This document shows positions 1-8,195 of a DNA stretch of 21,117 bases, piece after piece. Location: the NCBI GenBank assembly GCA_020429465.1, contig JAGQLH010000003.1:1-21117 (forward strand). Direction: 5' to 3'. Origin of the DNA: Candidatus Dojkabacteria bacterium. Lineage in GTDB: Bacteria > Patescibacteriota > Dojkabacteria > B142 > WJKM01. The notes beneath the pieces are model-generated. The model ran no database searches. It had not been told where the DNA came from and worked only from the letters and a program-made list of their open reading frames with translations. Each line of letters opens with the position of its first letter. Within the stretch, counting starts at the first letter, position 1. Position numbers and translations under genes: made by a program.

Positions 1-142
1 CTCCAACAGGAATATCTAATGCCCTGAGGTATCTAGCAGCATGTCCAACTATGGGAGTAAGGACCAATGAAAGAATCAACCCTCCTAAAAAGATAGGACC
101 AACCTCAATCAATTTCGTTAACGTATAGGTAATATCAATCAT
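1..142 (-). CDS. WecA/TagO-like undecaprenyl-phosphate sugar-1-phosphate transferase, N-terminus only (partial)
   Basis: Translation on the minus strand from the ATG at 142-140 gives about 47 residues before the window edge cuts the gene. A hydrophobic segment containing FLGGLILSLVLTPIVG is followed by ARYLRALDIPVG. In the MraY/WecA/TagO family a first membrane helix ending in LTPxVxxLA and then GAxDxP marks the N-terminus, so the fragment fits a polyprenyl-phosphate N-acetylhexosamine-1-phosphate transferase. Such enzymes start lipid-linked glycan or teichoic-acid-like polymer synthesis at the cytoplasmic membrane. The start lies only 7 bases past the stop of the upstream membrane-protein gene, and an LCP ligase heads the same gene run, which supports an envelope polymer role. 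The catalytic loops lie outside the window, so substrate and exact subfamily cannot be told. Confidence 0.65.
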   Translation of the reverse strand, partial: MIDITYTLTKLIEVGPIFLGGLILSLVLTPIVGHAARYLRALDIPVG

Positions 143-148
143 TATTAT

Positions 149-640
149 TTATACTAACACAAGTGCTAATAACTGGCTGTAAGCTATTAAAAAAAGTATG
201 CATGTCATTATAATTAGAGAATTGAGTACTATTGCTAATCGTCTATCAAATGAAAAGATTTTGAATGACGTATAGAATACCACTAATTCTATACCGGTAA
301 TTATTCCAACAAGAAGAATCATAGACTCACGTGGATACAAAGCCCAATTAGCACTATTTTGTGAGTAGAACAATGGCAATAGATCGGGGATTTTTGGCCA
401 TAAAGTGTACAGAGCAAAAAAACATATGCTCATTGTCATTAGTATCGTAACAATCGAGAACCCATTTACAAAAACCCTCCAAAATGGGAGATTCTCAAAC
501 AACCGTTCTATACTGGAAAGTTTATGTTTGAATGCATACCACCCTTCGAGTTTTCCCGCCTTTATTTCTAAAGCCAGCTGCTCATTTCCTTGTACTTGTG
601 TATGCTCTCTATCGTTAATTTGTTTTTCGAATATACTCAT
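149..640 (-). CDS. Three-helix membrane protein with PLFYS motif, function unknown
   Basis: A 163-residue protein with a hydrophilic N-terminus of about 50 residues, then three clear membrane segments (about residues 55-80, 107-127 and 135-162). Between the first and second helices is PDLLPLFYS. From memory, similar small membrane proteins with a PLFYS-type motif occur beside glycosyltransferase genes in candidate phyla radiation genomes; I know of no assigned function. It sits in a same-strand run after a TrmB-like regulator and directly before a WecA-like gene (7-base gap), so it may be a membrane partner of that transferase. A perfect TATAAT lies 22 bases before its start, so it may also be transcribed independently. 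A smaller overlapping frame on the opposite strand is a shadow. Confidence 0.75.
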   Translation of the reverse strand: MSIFEKQINDREHTQVQGNEQLALEIKAGKLEGWYAFKHKLSSIERLFENLPFWRVFVNGFSIVTILMTMSICFFALYTLWPKIPDLLPLFYSQNSANWALYPRESMILLVGIITGIELVVFYTSFKIFSFDRRLAIVLNSLIIMTCILFLIAYSQLLALVLV

Positions 641-661
641 TGGAATGCTTATAGTGATGGA

Positions 662-667
662 ATTATA
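662..667 (-). promoter_or_regulatory. Possible -10 element before the membrane-protein gene
   Basis: On the minus strand the hexamer is TATAAT, 22 bases before the ATG at 640, which would leave a leader of about 15 bases. No good -35 is visible. In an AT-rich sequence a chance match is possible; its placement in the only sizeable gap of this operon is the main support. Confidence 0.3.
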
Positions 668-681
668 GTACAGATTTTCGA

Positions 682-1353
682 CTATGTACTTAAAATTTTG
701 AATATTTCCAATTCATATGCAACTATAGTAGGATCTTGCAACTCATAAAGAACATAATCTATCACGTTGAATAACAATACTCTATCGTTGAGTATGAACT
801 TTATAAGTACGTCCACTTTATTTTTGTCTATCGGATGATCATCAACTTCTACCGATTCATATGTATTTACAGCTGATTCAAGAAATTTCCTTAGTTCAGG
901 TTTCACTTTTTTCATTGTTGAATTCGAATAAAGAATCTTTAACTGATCTGTGGCTGTATCTAGATTTTTCATATGCTCAAGAATTTCAACTAATCCCTCA
1001 ATCTTCCTGATTGATTTGCCACCATAGTGTACATTGTACAATTCACGTAGATCTTGAAATTGATTCTCAAGACTCTTAAGGTTGAATGAAAAATCATTCT
1101 TATATGAATATGCTTTATCAAGAAGATTCTCAGGTGATGTTGCTTGGTAGAATTTACTTTTTCCTTGCATTATCTCTTGCACAAGATTCAATTCTATAAG
1201 CTTTGGAACATACTCATAACATGAGGTTCGAGGGATTTCAGTTTCCTTTGCAACATCTATCATCCTCATTCGGCCAGCTTTAAGCAGCGTCATATAGATA
1301 ACTGCCTGTTCTTCAGAAAGTCCAAGATTTTCAAAAATAGGACGAATATCCAT
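682..1353 (-). CDS. TrmB-family transcriptional regulator
   Basis: A 223-residue protein. Residues about 8-70 form a winged helix-turn-helix of the TrmB type: LGLSEEQAVIYMTLLKAG, then IDVAKETEIPRTSCYEYV as the recognition region, then a wing ending in FYQATSPENLL. A predicted helical linker (about 75-105) follows, as in TrmB relatives where a coiled coil dimerises the protein. The C-terminal half (about 120-223) resembles the phospholipase-D-like sensor fold found in short TrmB relatives, but no ligand residues can be assigned. Family members often control sugar transport or metabolism. Here the gene lies 2 bases after the LCP ligase gene and before envelope polymer genes, so it may autoregulate that operon; this is inference. 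The start is the first ATG and keeps the helix-turn-helix intact. Confidence 0.85.
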   Translation of the reverse strand: MDIRPIFENLGLSEEQAVIYMTLLKAGRMRMIDVAKETEIPRTSCYEYVPKLIELNLVQEIMQGKSKFYQATSPENLLDKAYSYKNDFSFNLKSLENQFQDLRELYNVHYGGKSIRKIEGLVEILEHMKNLDTATDQLKILYSNSTMKKVKPELRKFLESAVNTYESVEVDDHPIDKNKVDVLIKFILNDRVLLFNVIDYVLYELQDPTIVAYELEIFKILST

Positions 1354-1355
1354 TT

Positions 1356-2774
1356 CTACTGTATAAAAATTCCTATATCCTCACCATTTCTTGGTGTGAG
1401 CTTTGTTTCATCTACCTCTTTTACTTGAGCATTTAACTTATCCTCCAAGTACTCAATAGTTACTGGGTACGATCCATCTCCAAATACTACCACAATTATC
1501 TCTTCTTCGAAATCTGGTGTAAAAGCTATTTCGGATATTGTTAGCGAATTTAATGGAGGATCAAGCTCTAGCCATTCTTCCACTGCAAGTGGAAGTTCTT
1601 CTTGAGTCCCACTTGAAGTGTACAATGCAACATCTGCTTCTTCAAAATAAACAGAAGGATATGAAAATATTGATTCAAGATATTGCTTTACTTTAAAAAA
1701 ATCATCTTCTTTACAACAATCATCAGCGTAAGCAACAGGCGTTAAATAAAAGCCAGGACGGGTGTGTTTTCCATATGGAGGACTAAATGATGGCTTTACC
1801 ATATAAGCATTCTGCCCACCTATCGTATCATCAAGTACTAAATTGTACACATTTGCATTTGCGACATTATCTAAAAATGAAACTCCAGCCACAATCTCAT
1901 CCAATGTAATTTCAGAGTATAAAGCGTTATCTCGGAACGAATTATAGATTTCAAAAATTTTAGCTGGATCTGATAATCCTTCTGAAATAATTTGATCTTT
2001 TACCGCTTCTATAACAATTTGCTGTCTACGTGCTCGTACAAAATCAGAAGTACTTTTACGCGAACGAGCATATCTTAGAAGCTCCTCTGAACTGAGAAAT
2101 TGATACCCTTTTTGTAACTCAAAATACTCAAAATGATCTCCTACGGGGTAATATTCATACACGTTTTCCGGAATATCAATCCATAACCCATTTTCTCCGT
2201 CTCGATTTTCTCCTATTACTTCAAAGAAATCATAAAATGTTTCAAATGAAACTAATGCAAAGTAATGATTTTCAAATCCTGTCACTTCTTCAGTGTATTT
2301 CATCATCAGACCAACTCCCCCGTTTTCGCACATTCCGTTTTGACCAGCAGCATATAGCCGATTGATTGCTTTGTCATACTCTTGAGTAGTGCAAGATTCA
2401 TCTATTGCAATCCCGGTATCCCTAGGTATACTTATCATAAACAAATTATTTGCATTATAATCATATACTAATTGGATTATTGTATCTGTGTGAATATCTT
2501 TCCCTGTGAATTCCTCACCATCAAATCGTAATTCACGACTATCTATCCCCATAATTAATGCAGTTATATAACCATTTGAGTGGTTAATGTTGCGTATAGC
2601 TCTATTTTCAAGCAGTCTAATTGTTGTTTCTATTGGGTTGGAAAAAAACTCTGCTCTGTGTTCAAATGAATACATCCAAGAGCCTAAATACGTTCCAAAA
2701 AACACGCAGAAAAATAGCACTACAAAAAAATAACGGAATTTCCATAATGACTTTTTAAATGCTACATTCGACAT
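1356..2774 (-). CDS. LytR-CpsA-Psr (LCP) family cell-wall glycopolymer ligase
   Basis: A 472-residue protein with a short cytoplasmic N-terminus, one membrane anchor at about residues 13-33, and an extracytoplasmic LCP domain. LCP motifs are clear: GIDSRE (D78), HTDTII (D97), ISIPRDT (R118, D119), and later YARSRKSTSDFVRARRQQ (about 235-252), the arginine-rich strip that binds the pyrophosphate of the lipid-linked donor. The family transfers polyprenyl-pyrophosphate-linked polymers, such as teichoic acids or capsule, onto peptidoglycan or protein. The C-terminal part (about 400-472, with IIVVVFGDGS and ending GEDIGIFIQ) resembles the LytR_C domain often attached to LCP proteins. It is the first gene of an envelope operon with TrmB-like, membrane and WecA-like genes. 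A cysteine pair at 128/149 and CC near residue 354 could form disulfides outside the cell. Confidence 0.9.
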   Translation of the reverse strand: MSNVAFKKSLWKFRYFFVVLFFCVFFGTYLGSWMYSFEHRAEFFSNPIETTIRLLENRAIRNINHSNGYITALIMGIDSRELRFDGEEFTGKDIHTDTIIQLVYDYNANNLFMISIPRDTGIAIDESCTTQEYDKAINRLYAAGQNGMCENGGVGLMMKYTEEVTGFENHYFALVSFETFYDFFEVIGENRDGENGLWIDIPENVYEYYPVGDHFEYFELQKGYQFLSSEELLRYARSRKSTSDFVRARRQQIVIEAVKDQIISEGLSDPAKIFEIYNSFRDNALYSEITLDEIVAGVSFLDNVANANVYNLVLDDTIGGQNAYMVKPSFSPPYGKHTRPGFYLTPVAYADDCCKEDDFFKVKQYLESIFSYPSVYFEEADVALYTSSGTQEELPLAVEEWLELDPPLNSLTISEIAFTPDFEEEIIVVVFGDGSYPVTIEYLEDKLNAQVKEVDETKLTPRNGEDIGIFIQ

Positions 2775-2858
2775 ACTGTAAAACTAGTAATGTATAATAA
2801 AAAAGATTTACTTTATGCTGTATCAGGATACCATCACCAATTAGTAAAACGAAGATTT

Positions 2859-2866
2859 ATTATAGT
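2859..2866 (+). promoter_or_regulatory. Overlapping divergent -10-like hexamers upstream of sufC
   Basis: TATAGT on the plus strand (2861-2866) lies 20 bases before the sufC ATG. The overlapping minus-strand hexamer (2864-2859) is a perfect TATAAT facing the LCP gene. Neither has a convincing -35. This is the only promoter-like sequence I see in the 112-base divergent gap, so it is offered at low confidence. Confidence 0.3.
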
Positions 2867-2886
2867 TATTTCAAAAATATACCATC

Positions 2887-3615
2887 ATGCTGGAAATTTC
2901 CGATATCCACGTAGAAGCCAATTCCACAAAGATTCTTAACGGCGTCACCCTCCAAATTAAACCCGGCGAAATTCACGTATTGATGGGACCAAATGGATCA
3001 GGAAAAAGTACATTAACAAGCACCCTCATGGGTCATCCCAACTACGAATGTACACATGGGAAAATAGTACTTGATACTATTGATATTACTGAAGCAGAAC
3101 CCCATGAACGTTCTCGAGAGGGACTTTTTGTTGCTATGCAATACCCTACTGAAGTCCCTGGTGTGAATCTTATGAATTTCTTACGACTTGCTTACAATGC
3201 TAGGCAACCCGAGAGTAAACAACTTCCTGTATTCAAATTTAAAAGATTATTTAAGGAGAAACTAGACTTCCTTGGCATGTCCGAAGACTTTATGAATCGA
3301 AATTTAAACGAAGGTTTTTCAGGAGGAGAAAAGAAGAAAGCCGAGATCCTTCAACTAGCAGTTTTAGAACCTAAGTATGCGATTTTGGACGAGACTGATT
3401 CTGGACTTGATGTAGACGCTTTACGAATTGTGTTTGAAGGAGTTCAAAAAACTATATCTGAGTACAAAAAAATGGGGGTACTTATTATCACTCATTATGA
3501 AAGAATTTTCGATTATATTTCACCCGACCATGTTCATATTATGAAGGATGGAAAAATAATTACATCGGGAGGTATGGAACTCGTTAAACATATTCACGAA
3601 AAAGGTTATGAGTAA
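2887..3615 (+). CDS. sufC: Fe-S cluster assembly ATPase SufC
   Basis: A 242-residue ABC-type ATPase of normal SufC length. Walker A is GPNGSGKST (34-42). The Q-loop region AMQYPTEVPGV (83-93) has the proline-rich sequence typical of SufC. The signature is FSGGEKKK (144-151), and Walker B with D-loop is YAILDETDSGLD (164-175), all in the expected order. SufC binds SufB and SufD and powers conformational change in the cytosolic scaffold on which Fe-S clusters are built. It opens the cluster and overlaps sufB by 8 bases, so the two are almost certainly translationally coupled. No Shine-Dalgarno sequence precedes the ATG; the start is set by alignment of the first beta strand (MLEISDIHV). Confidence 0.97.
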   Translation: MLEISDIHVEANSTKILNGVTLQIKPGEIHVLMGPNGSGKSTLTSTLMGHPNYECTHGKIVLDTIDITEAEPHERSREGLFVAMQYPTEVPGVNLMNFLRLAYNARQPESKQLPVFKFKRLFKEKLDFLGMSEDFMNRNLNEGFSGGEKKKAEILQLAVLEPKYAILDETDSGLDVDALRIVFEGVQKTISEYKKMGVLIITHYERIFDYISPDHVHIMKDGKIITSGGMELVKHIHEKGYE

Positions 3616-5062
3616 TCAACACCAAAAAACAAATGCAGGAACAATTCTTGATGATGAGGTTCGCATTGCAAAATCAATTAATTCAGACTATACAGAAAAG
3701 TTTGGTTTTAAAGATAATCATGCTAATACTAAAGATCTTGGAAAAGGCATCTCAGAAGAGATTGTAAGAAAAATTTCAGCATTAAAAGAAGAACCGGAAT
3801 GGATGCTTGCAAGAAGACTAAAAGCATATGAAGAATTTATGAGTCGACCTACTCCACAGTGGGGAGCAGATTTGAATGAAATTGATTATCAAAATATCCA
3901 TTATTTTGTTCGTGCAACAGATAAACAAGGGAGAACATGGAACGAAGTCCCGGATAATATTAAACAAACATTCGAACGACTAGGGATCCCACAAGCAGAA
4001 CGAAAATTCCTAGCAGGAGTAGCATCCCAGTATGAATCAGAAGTTATTTATCATAAGTTAAAAGATAAATGGACCAAACAAGGAATCATATTCGAGGATA
4101 CTGACACTGCTCTTAAGAAATATCCTGAGCTATTTGAAAAATACTTTGGAACTATAATTCCCTACGCTGATAATAAATTAGCTGCACTAAATACTGCCGT
4201 ATGGTCTGGAGGGACATTTATTTATGTACCAAAAGGAGTAAAAGTTGAACTTCCATTACAGGCATATTTTAGAATCAATGCTCAAAATATGGGCCAATTT
4301 GAAAGAACACTAATCATTGCAGATGAAGATTCTGAGGTACATTACATTGAAGGGTGTACTGCCCCAACATATACAACTGATTCACTTCATGCTGCTGTTG
4401 TTGAAATAGTCTGCAAACCTCGCTCACGAGTTCGTTATACAACTATTCAAAATTGGTCGAGCAATGTATACAACTTAGTAACTAAGCGTGCCCATGCATA
4501 TGAATCTGCCACTATGGAGTGGGTTGATTGCAATCTTGGTTCTAAGGTAACAATGAAATATCCGTCTGTTCATTTACTGGGGCGAAAGGCACATGGTGAA
4601 GTTCTCTCTATCGCACTAGCGGGGAAAAACCAACACCAAGATGCCGGTGCAAAAATTATCCATAGAGCACCAGATACTTCCTCAGTTATTACTTCCAAAT
4701 CAATCTGTAAAGATGGAGGCAGGGCTAGTTATCGAGGATTATTGAAAATTCAGAAAGGTGCAAAACGATCAAAATCTCAAGTAATTTGCGATGCATTGAT
4801 TTTGGATAATATCTCTCGAACTGATACTTATCCTACGAATGAAATTGATGAGAAAGATTGCCACTTAGGACATGAGGCGAGTGTGAGTAAGGTTTCGGAA
4901 GAACAGCTTTTTTACCTAATGTCTCGTGGACTTGATGAAGCCGAAGCATCTGCACTAATAGTATCTGGATTTATTGAACCAATTGTAAAAGAATTACCAA
5001 TGGAATACGCTGCTGAGATGAATGCCTTGATTCAAATGAGTATGGAGGGGTCAGTTGGCTAA
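3608..5062 (+). CDS. sufB: Fe-S cluster assembly scaffold SufB
   Basis: A 484-residue protein, full length for SufB. Residues matching those reported as important in E. coli SufB are visible: C250 in YIEGCTAP (sulfur acceptor, Cys254 in E. coli), C394 in SQVICDALIL (Cys405, at the SufB-SufD interface) and E423 in LGHEASVSKVS (Glu434). The conserved blocks SGGTFIYVPKGV, HRAPDTSS and GGRASYRG are also present. SufB forms the parallel beta-helix on which the nascent cluster forms, in a SufB-C2-D complex. The ATG overlaps the end of sufC. After sufB the gene order is broken by an opposite-strand HD gene, and the partner sufD resumes 1.36 kb further on. Confidence 0.97.
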   Translation: MSNQHQKTNAGTILDDEVRIAKSINSDYTEKFGFKDNHANTKDLGKGISEEIVRKISALKEEPEWMLARRLKAYEEFMSRPTPQWGADLNEIDYQNIHYFVRATDKQGRTWNEVPDNIKQTFERLGIPQAERKFLAGVASQYESEVIYHKLKDKWTKQGIIFEDTDTALKKYPELFEKYFGTIIPYADNKLAALNTAVWSGGTFIYVPKGVKVELPLQAYFRINAQNMGQFERTLIIADEDSEVHYIEGCTAPTYTTDSLHAAVVEIVCKPRSRVRYTTIQNWSSNVYNLVTKRAHAYESATMEWVDCNLGSKVTMKYPSVHLLGRKAHGEVLSIALAGKNQHQDAGAKIIHRAPDTSSVITSKSICKDGGRASYRGLLKIQKGAKRSKSQVICDALILDNISRTDTYPTNEIDEKDCHLGHEASVSKVSEEQLFYLMSRGLDEAEASALIVSGFIEPIVKELPMEYAAEMNALIQMSMEGSVG

Positions 5063-5085
5063 TATCAATCAAATAATAATTAGGT

Positions 5086-6315
5086 CTAAACTCCACCATA
5101 TAATGCATCACTTATAGATCTTGCAACTAAATGTTCTAGTTTTTCCCGAGAATTGTATTCTGAGAAATCAATACCACATTGAGGTAACTCGACACCATAA
5201 ATAATACCAGCATCCTTAGAGTCCTGTACTTGTGAAATAATTGGAAGCAGGATATCAATACCATCTTCAAGACGGAGTATATTATCTTGATTTTTTTGAC
5301 AAAACTCACTTATTAGATAATTAAATCTGTGACCAATATTAGGGTTATCTTTTATAGCCTGACACATTATTAGTCTTTGAAGCATTTTTGCAGGGTTTAG
5401 TTTAAACCCATCAGAATTTGCTAACATATCTGACATCTTAACTAATGCAGTTTCTTCATCCATGTGGGCTATTTTCGACTGCCATACCGAAGCTTTAAGT
5501 AAATCGGTTATCATCTTAGCTTCAATTTTTGCACCATCTTCTGTCTTATCAGTACCAGTTAATATACTGTTAGCAATTGTTTTTTTATCCGGATCATAGT
5601 CCATAGTTAATAGACGTAGTTGATCTACGACCTTTGGATAATCTTTATACACAATCGAAAGATATGTAAACATTGCTTCCCTCGTATTTAATTTGTCTGC
5701 ACATTCAACTCCTGCACCTTGCAGAACCTCATAAATATCTTCCGGTACATCATGTAACATACTCAACGTACCTACTAGAACCTGATCTATCCCCAATCTT
5801 TTTGCCTCGGTATTTGAAGTAATAAAAACTCGTTCGATATGTGCACTGTAATTAGTATATCCATTACCTTTCCGTACATCATCGCTGTGAACAAATCCAG
5901 CAATTTGAACTGCTTGAGCAATATTTTTGTCTCTAATGATTGAATGATATCCCCAAAAATTAGCCATCAGGGCTGTATGCCCAGCATTATACTTCCTCAC
6001 TTGATCACTTGATATTTGAAGTTCTATGATTGGTCTAAGCTTTTCTACTAGTTGCTCCCCTTCTCCTACTTCTAGTGGACTTATCCAATCAAGAGATCCA
6101 GACGTTCGATCCATCAAGGCCATAAATCCACTATCTTGCATTTGTTTTGCTCTTGAGACCACAAATCTTCGACCTGATTGATCATTTGCCTGACAAATGA
6201 AATTTTTATAGCCCAAGTAAAATCCAGTATATATGGTATAGGCAAACCTCCTCAGACTGTTCGTTTCAGAAGTTATCTCGGGAGGAATCATTGGTGAAAA
6301 TTCACTTATATTCAC
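5086..6315 (-). CDS. RelA/SpoT-type HD hydrolase, probable (p)ppGpp hydrolase without synthetase domain
   Basis: A 409-residue protein. The Rel-type HD site can be read in order: H159 (NYSAHIERV), H188-D189 and E192-D193 (LHDVPED), and D296 with N300 (VKMSDMLAN). In the bifunctional Rel enzymes the corresponding pattern is H, HDxxED and DxLxN, which binds Mn2+ and removes pyrophosphate from (p)ppGpp. No synthetase, TGS or ACT domain is present, so by architecture it would be a hydrolase only, like small alarmone hydrolases, though it is longer. Residues 1-110 and 305-409 have no recognised domain. The start codon is GTG; an internal ATG at codon 9 is an alternative. The gene faces the suf genes and splits sufB from sufD. 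It has its own promoter divergent from that of sufD. The substrate could be another nucleotide. Confidence 0.75.
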   Translation of the reverse strand: MNISEFSPMIPPEITSETNSLRRFAYTIYTGFYLGYKNFICQANDQSGRRFVVSRAKQMQDSGFMALMDRTSGSLDWISPLEVGEGEQLVEKLRPIIELQISSDQVRKYNAGHTALMANFWGYHSIIRDKNIAQAVQIAGFVHSDDVRKGNGYTNYSAHIERVFITSNTEAKRLGIDQVLVGTLSMLHDVPEDIYEVLQGAGVECADKLNTREAMFTYLSIVYKDYPKVVDQLRLLTMDYDPDKKTIANSILTGTDKTEDGAKIEAKMITDLLKASVWQSKIAHMDEETALVKMSDMLANSDGFKLNPAKMLQRLIMCQAIKDNPNIGHRFNYLISEFCQKNQDNILRLEDGIDILLPIISQVQDSKDAGIIYGVELPQCGIDFSEYNSREKLEHLVARSISDALYGGV

Positions 6316-6324
6316 TATATAGTT

Positions 6325-6354
6325 ATTATAAAATTTTCGGAATTATATCATCAA
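6325..6354 (-). promoter_or_regulatory. Promoter of the HD hydrolase gene, near-leaderless
   Basis: On the minus strand TTGATG (6354-6349) and TATAAT (6330-6325) are separated by 18 bases, a good housekeeping promoter. The GTG start lies 9 bases after the -10, so the predicted transcript begins within about 3 bases of the start codon. Confidence 0.6.
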
Positions 6355-6400
6355 AATATATATCAACAAATTACATAAAGATATCAGCCTCCTTATAAAT

Positions 6401-6409
6401 TGCTATAAT
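6401..6409 (+). promoter_or_regulatory. Extended -10 promoter of sufD, near-leaderless
   Basis: TGC-TATAAT is a textbook extended -10 with no clear -35. It ends 8 bases before the sufD ATG at 6418, so transcription should start at or within 1-2 bases of the ATG. The 12-base string from TGC through the following ACC is identical to that in the trigger factor promoter. Confidence 0.65.
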
Positions 6410-6417
6410 ACCTCATC

Positions 6418-6930
6418 ATGAAAACACAATGGCTTGATTTGTCAGACAATAAAATAGATATCTCCGAAAATGCTCAGTATGTAGGGCTATTTATTGGTCG
6501 TGAAGGTGAAAAACTTGAGTCTTCACTATCATTTATCCATAATACCCCCGAAGTAGTCTCTAATATTCTAATAAAAGCAATACTATTTGAGAATTCATAT
6601 GCAGACATCCTTGGAAATTTAGTCATTGGAACTGGCGCTCGTAACGTTGATGCCTACTTAAAGATTGATATATTACTCATGTCGAATAAGGCTCGAGCTC
6701 GAGCAATTCCAGGACTTGAAATTACAGAAGACGATGTAAAAGGAGGTCATGGTGCGACGGTTGGCCCTGTAGACGAAACACAGCTATTCTATTTACAATC
6801 GAAAGGGTTAAACAAGAAATCTGCGGAACGAATTCTTGCAGAAGGATTTATCAAAAGTGCATTGGAGCCATTTGGCAATGAAATCCCAGAAGAATTGGAA
6901 AAACAACTAAGTAAATTAAATTATCACTAG
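6418..6930 (+). CDS. sufD: Short SufD-like Fe-S assembly protein
   Basis: A 170-residue protein aligning with the C-terminal part of SufB/SufD: the last beta-helix strands (TGARNVDAYLKIDILLMSN), then GGHGATVGPVDETQLFYLQS (109-128) and a helical tail. H111 in GHGATVG matches the SufD interface histidine (His360 in E. coli). SufD normally has over 400 residues, so the N-terminal helical domain and much of the beta-helix are absent. The frame is intact, and a perfect extended -10 lies immediately before its ATG, so this looks like a genuine short protein rather than a broken gene. The upstream sequence is occupied by the divergent HD gene, so no missing half lies next door. It probably pairs with SufB in a reduced SufB-C2-D complex. 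Confidence 0.88.
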   Translation: MKTQWLDLSDNKIDISENAQYVGLFIGREGEKLESSLSFIHNTPEVVSNILIKAILFENSYADILGNLVIGTGARNVDAYLKIDILLMSNKARARAIPGLEITEDDVKGGHGATVGPVDETQLFYLQSKGLNKKSAERILAEGFIKSALEPFGNEIPEELEKQLSKLNYH

Positions 6931-6976
6931 TAGGAACAAAATTGTATTTTGTTATTACGCAGAAAAAAAACATTAT

Positions 6977-8191
6977 ATGAATTTCCCATTACTTAAAAAG
7001 AATAAAAAATTACATTACCTTGATTCTGCGGCCACAACACACAAACCTAAGGAAGTAGTTGACCGCATTAAAAAATTCTATACACATGAAAATGCGAATG
7101 TACACCGAGGTATTTATGATTTGAGTGAACATGCTACACAAATGTACGAAGAAGCGCGTAAATCTATTGCAAATTTCGTACATGCAAAATCTGAACGTGA
7201 AATTATATTTACTAGTGGGACCACTGATTCAATAAATCTTGTAGGGTATTCTTGGATCTGGAAAAACGTATTTGAAGGAGACACTCTCCTCACTTCACAA
7301 ATGGAACATCATTCAAACTTCATCCCTTGGCAACAAGCAGCGAAGCGCAAAGAACATGTTAGTTTTGAAGTCGTAAAGCTAACAGACAACTACCAACTAG
7401 ACCTTGATGATCTGGAGGCCAAACTTAAAGCGCATCAACCCAAATTATTTGCAATTACACATATTTCTAATACTCTTGGGACTGTGAATCCAATCAAGGA
7501 GATAGTTGCAATAAAAGAGAGAGTCTCACCACATACAAAAATTCTTATTGATGGTGCACAAGCAGTTTCTCATATTCTAGTCGATGTACAAGATTTGGGA
7601 GTAGATTTCTATGCATTTTCAGGTCATAAGATGTATGGCCCAACAGGAATAGGAGTATTATGGGCACGTGAAGAAATCCTTACAGATACTATGTCTCCAT
7701 ATCGCTATGGTGGTGGAATGATTCGATCTGTAAACATAAGCGACAGCACCTGGGCTGATCTCCCAGAAAAATTCGAAGGCGGGACTCCAAATATTGCAGG
7801 AGCAATAGGACTCAACTCAGCTGTAGAGTTTATAGAAAAAATAGGATTTTCTCAGATTCAATCACACGAACATACTCTTATTGATTATTTTTTTAAAAAA
7901 TTAGATTCGTACGAACACATTTCATTACATGGTTTAAAAGCATCAAAAGAAAGAATTGGTGTCTTTTCATTGACTATTCCAGGTGTTCATCCTCATGACA
8001 TCGCTCAAATACTATCAAATAATAATGTAGCAGTCAGAGCCGGGCATCATTGTACACAGATTTTAATGCGAGATGTACTTAATGTTGTTGCAACCATTCG
8101 AGTAAGCTTTGGTATATACACAAAAAAGAACGACATCGATGCTTTTTTCAAAGGGATCGAAGATGTATTTAGATTATTTCCACCGTCATAG
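6977..8191 (+). CDS. sufS: Cysteine desulfurase SufS
   Basis: A 404-residue PLP enzyme of the class II (SufS/CsdA) type and normal length. The N-terminal YLDSAATTHKP, the SGTTDSIN phosphate-binding loop (80-87), MEHHSN (109-114), and the PLP lysine K218 in FSGHKMYGP are all present. The active-site cysteine is C359 in RAGHHCTQ. It removes sulfur from L-cysteine as a persulfide, which is passed to SufU, whose gene starts 4 bases after the sufS stop. It lies 46 bases after sufD. No ribosome binding site is visible; the ATG at 6977 gives the expected N-terminus. Confidence 0.97.
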   Translation: MNFPLLKKNKKLHYLDSAATTHKPKEVVDRIKKFYTHENANVHRGIYDLSEHATQMYEEARKSIANFVHAKSEREIIFTSGTTDSINLVGYSWIWKNVFEGDTLLTSQMEHHSNFIPWQQAAKRKEHVSFEVVKLTDNYQLDLDDLEAKLKAHQPKLFAITHISNTLGTVNPIKEIVAIKERVSPHTKILIDGAQAVSHILVDVQDLGVDFYAFSGHKMYGPTGIGVLWAREEILTDTMSPYRYGGGMIRSVNISDSTWADLPEKFEGGTPNIAGAIGLNSAVEFIEKIGFSQIQSHEHTLIDYFFKKLDSYEHISLHGLKASKERIGVFSLTIPGVHPHDIAQILSNNNVAVRAGHHCTQILMRDVLNVVATIRVSFGIYTKKNDIDAFFKGIEDVFRLFPPS

Positions 8192-8195
8192 CTCA

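Noticed and set aside
405..668. 87-codon plus-strand frame opposite the membrane-protein gene
   Set aside because: It is fully antisense to a membrane protein with coherent helices; typical shadow of AT-rich coding sequence.
1218..1232. tRNA-like GGTTCGAGGG string
   Set aside because: It lies inside the TrmB-like gene and has no matching stems.
8109..8195. Upstream extension of the sufU open frame inside sufS
   Set aside because: The extra 29 codons overlap the end of sufS and do not resemble SufU; homology begins exactly at the ATG at 8196.
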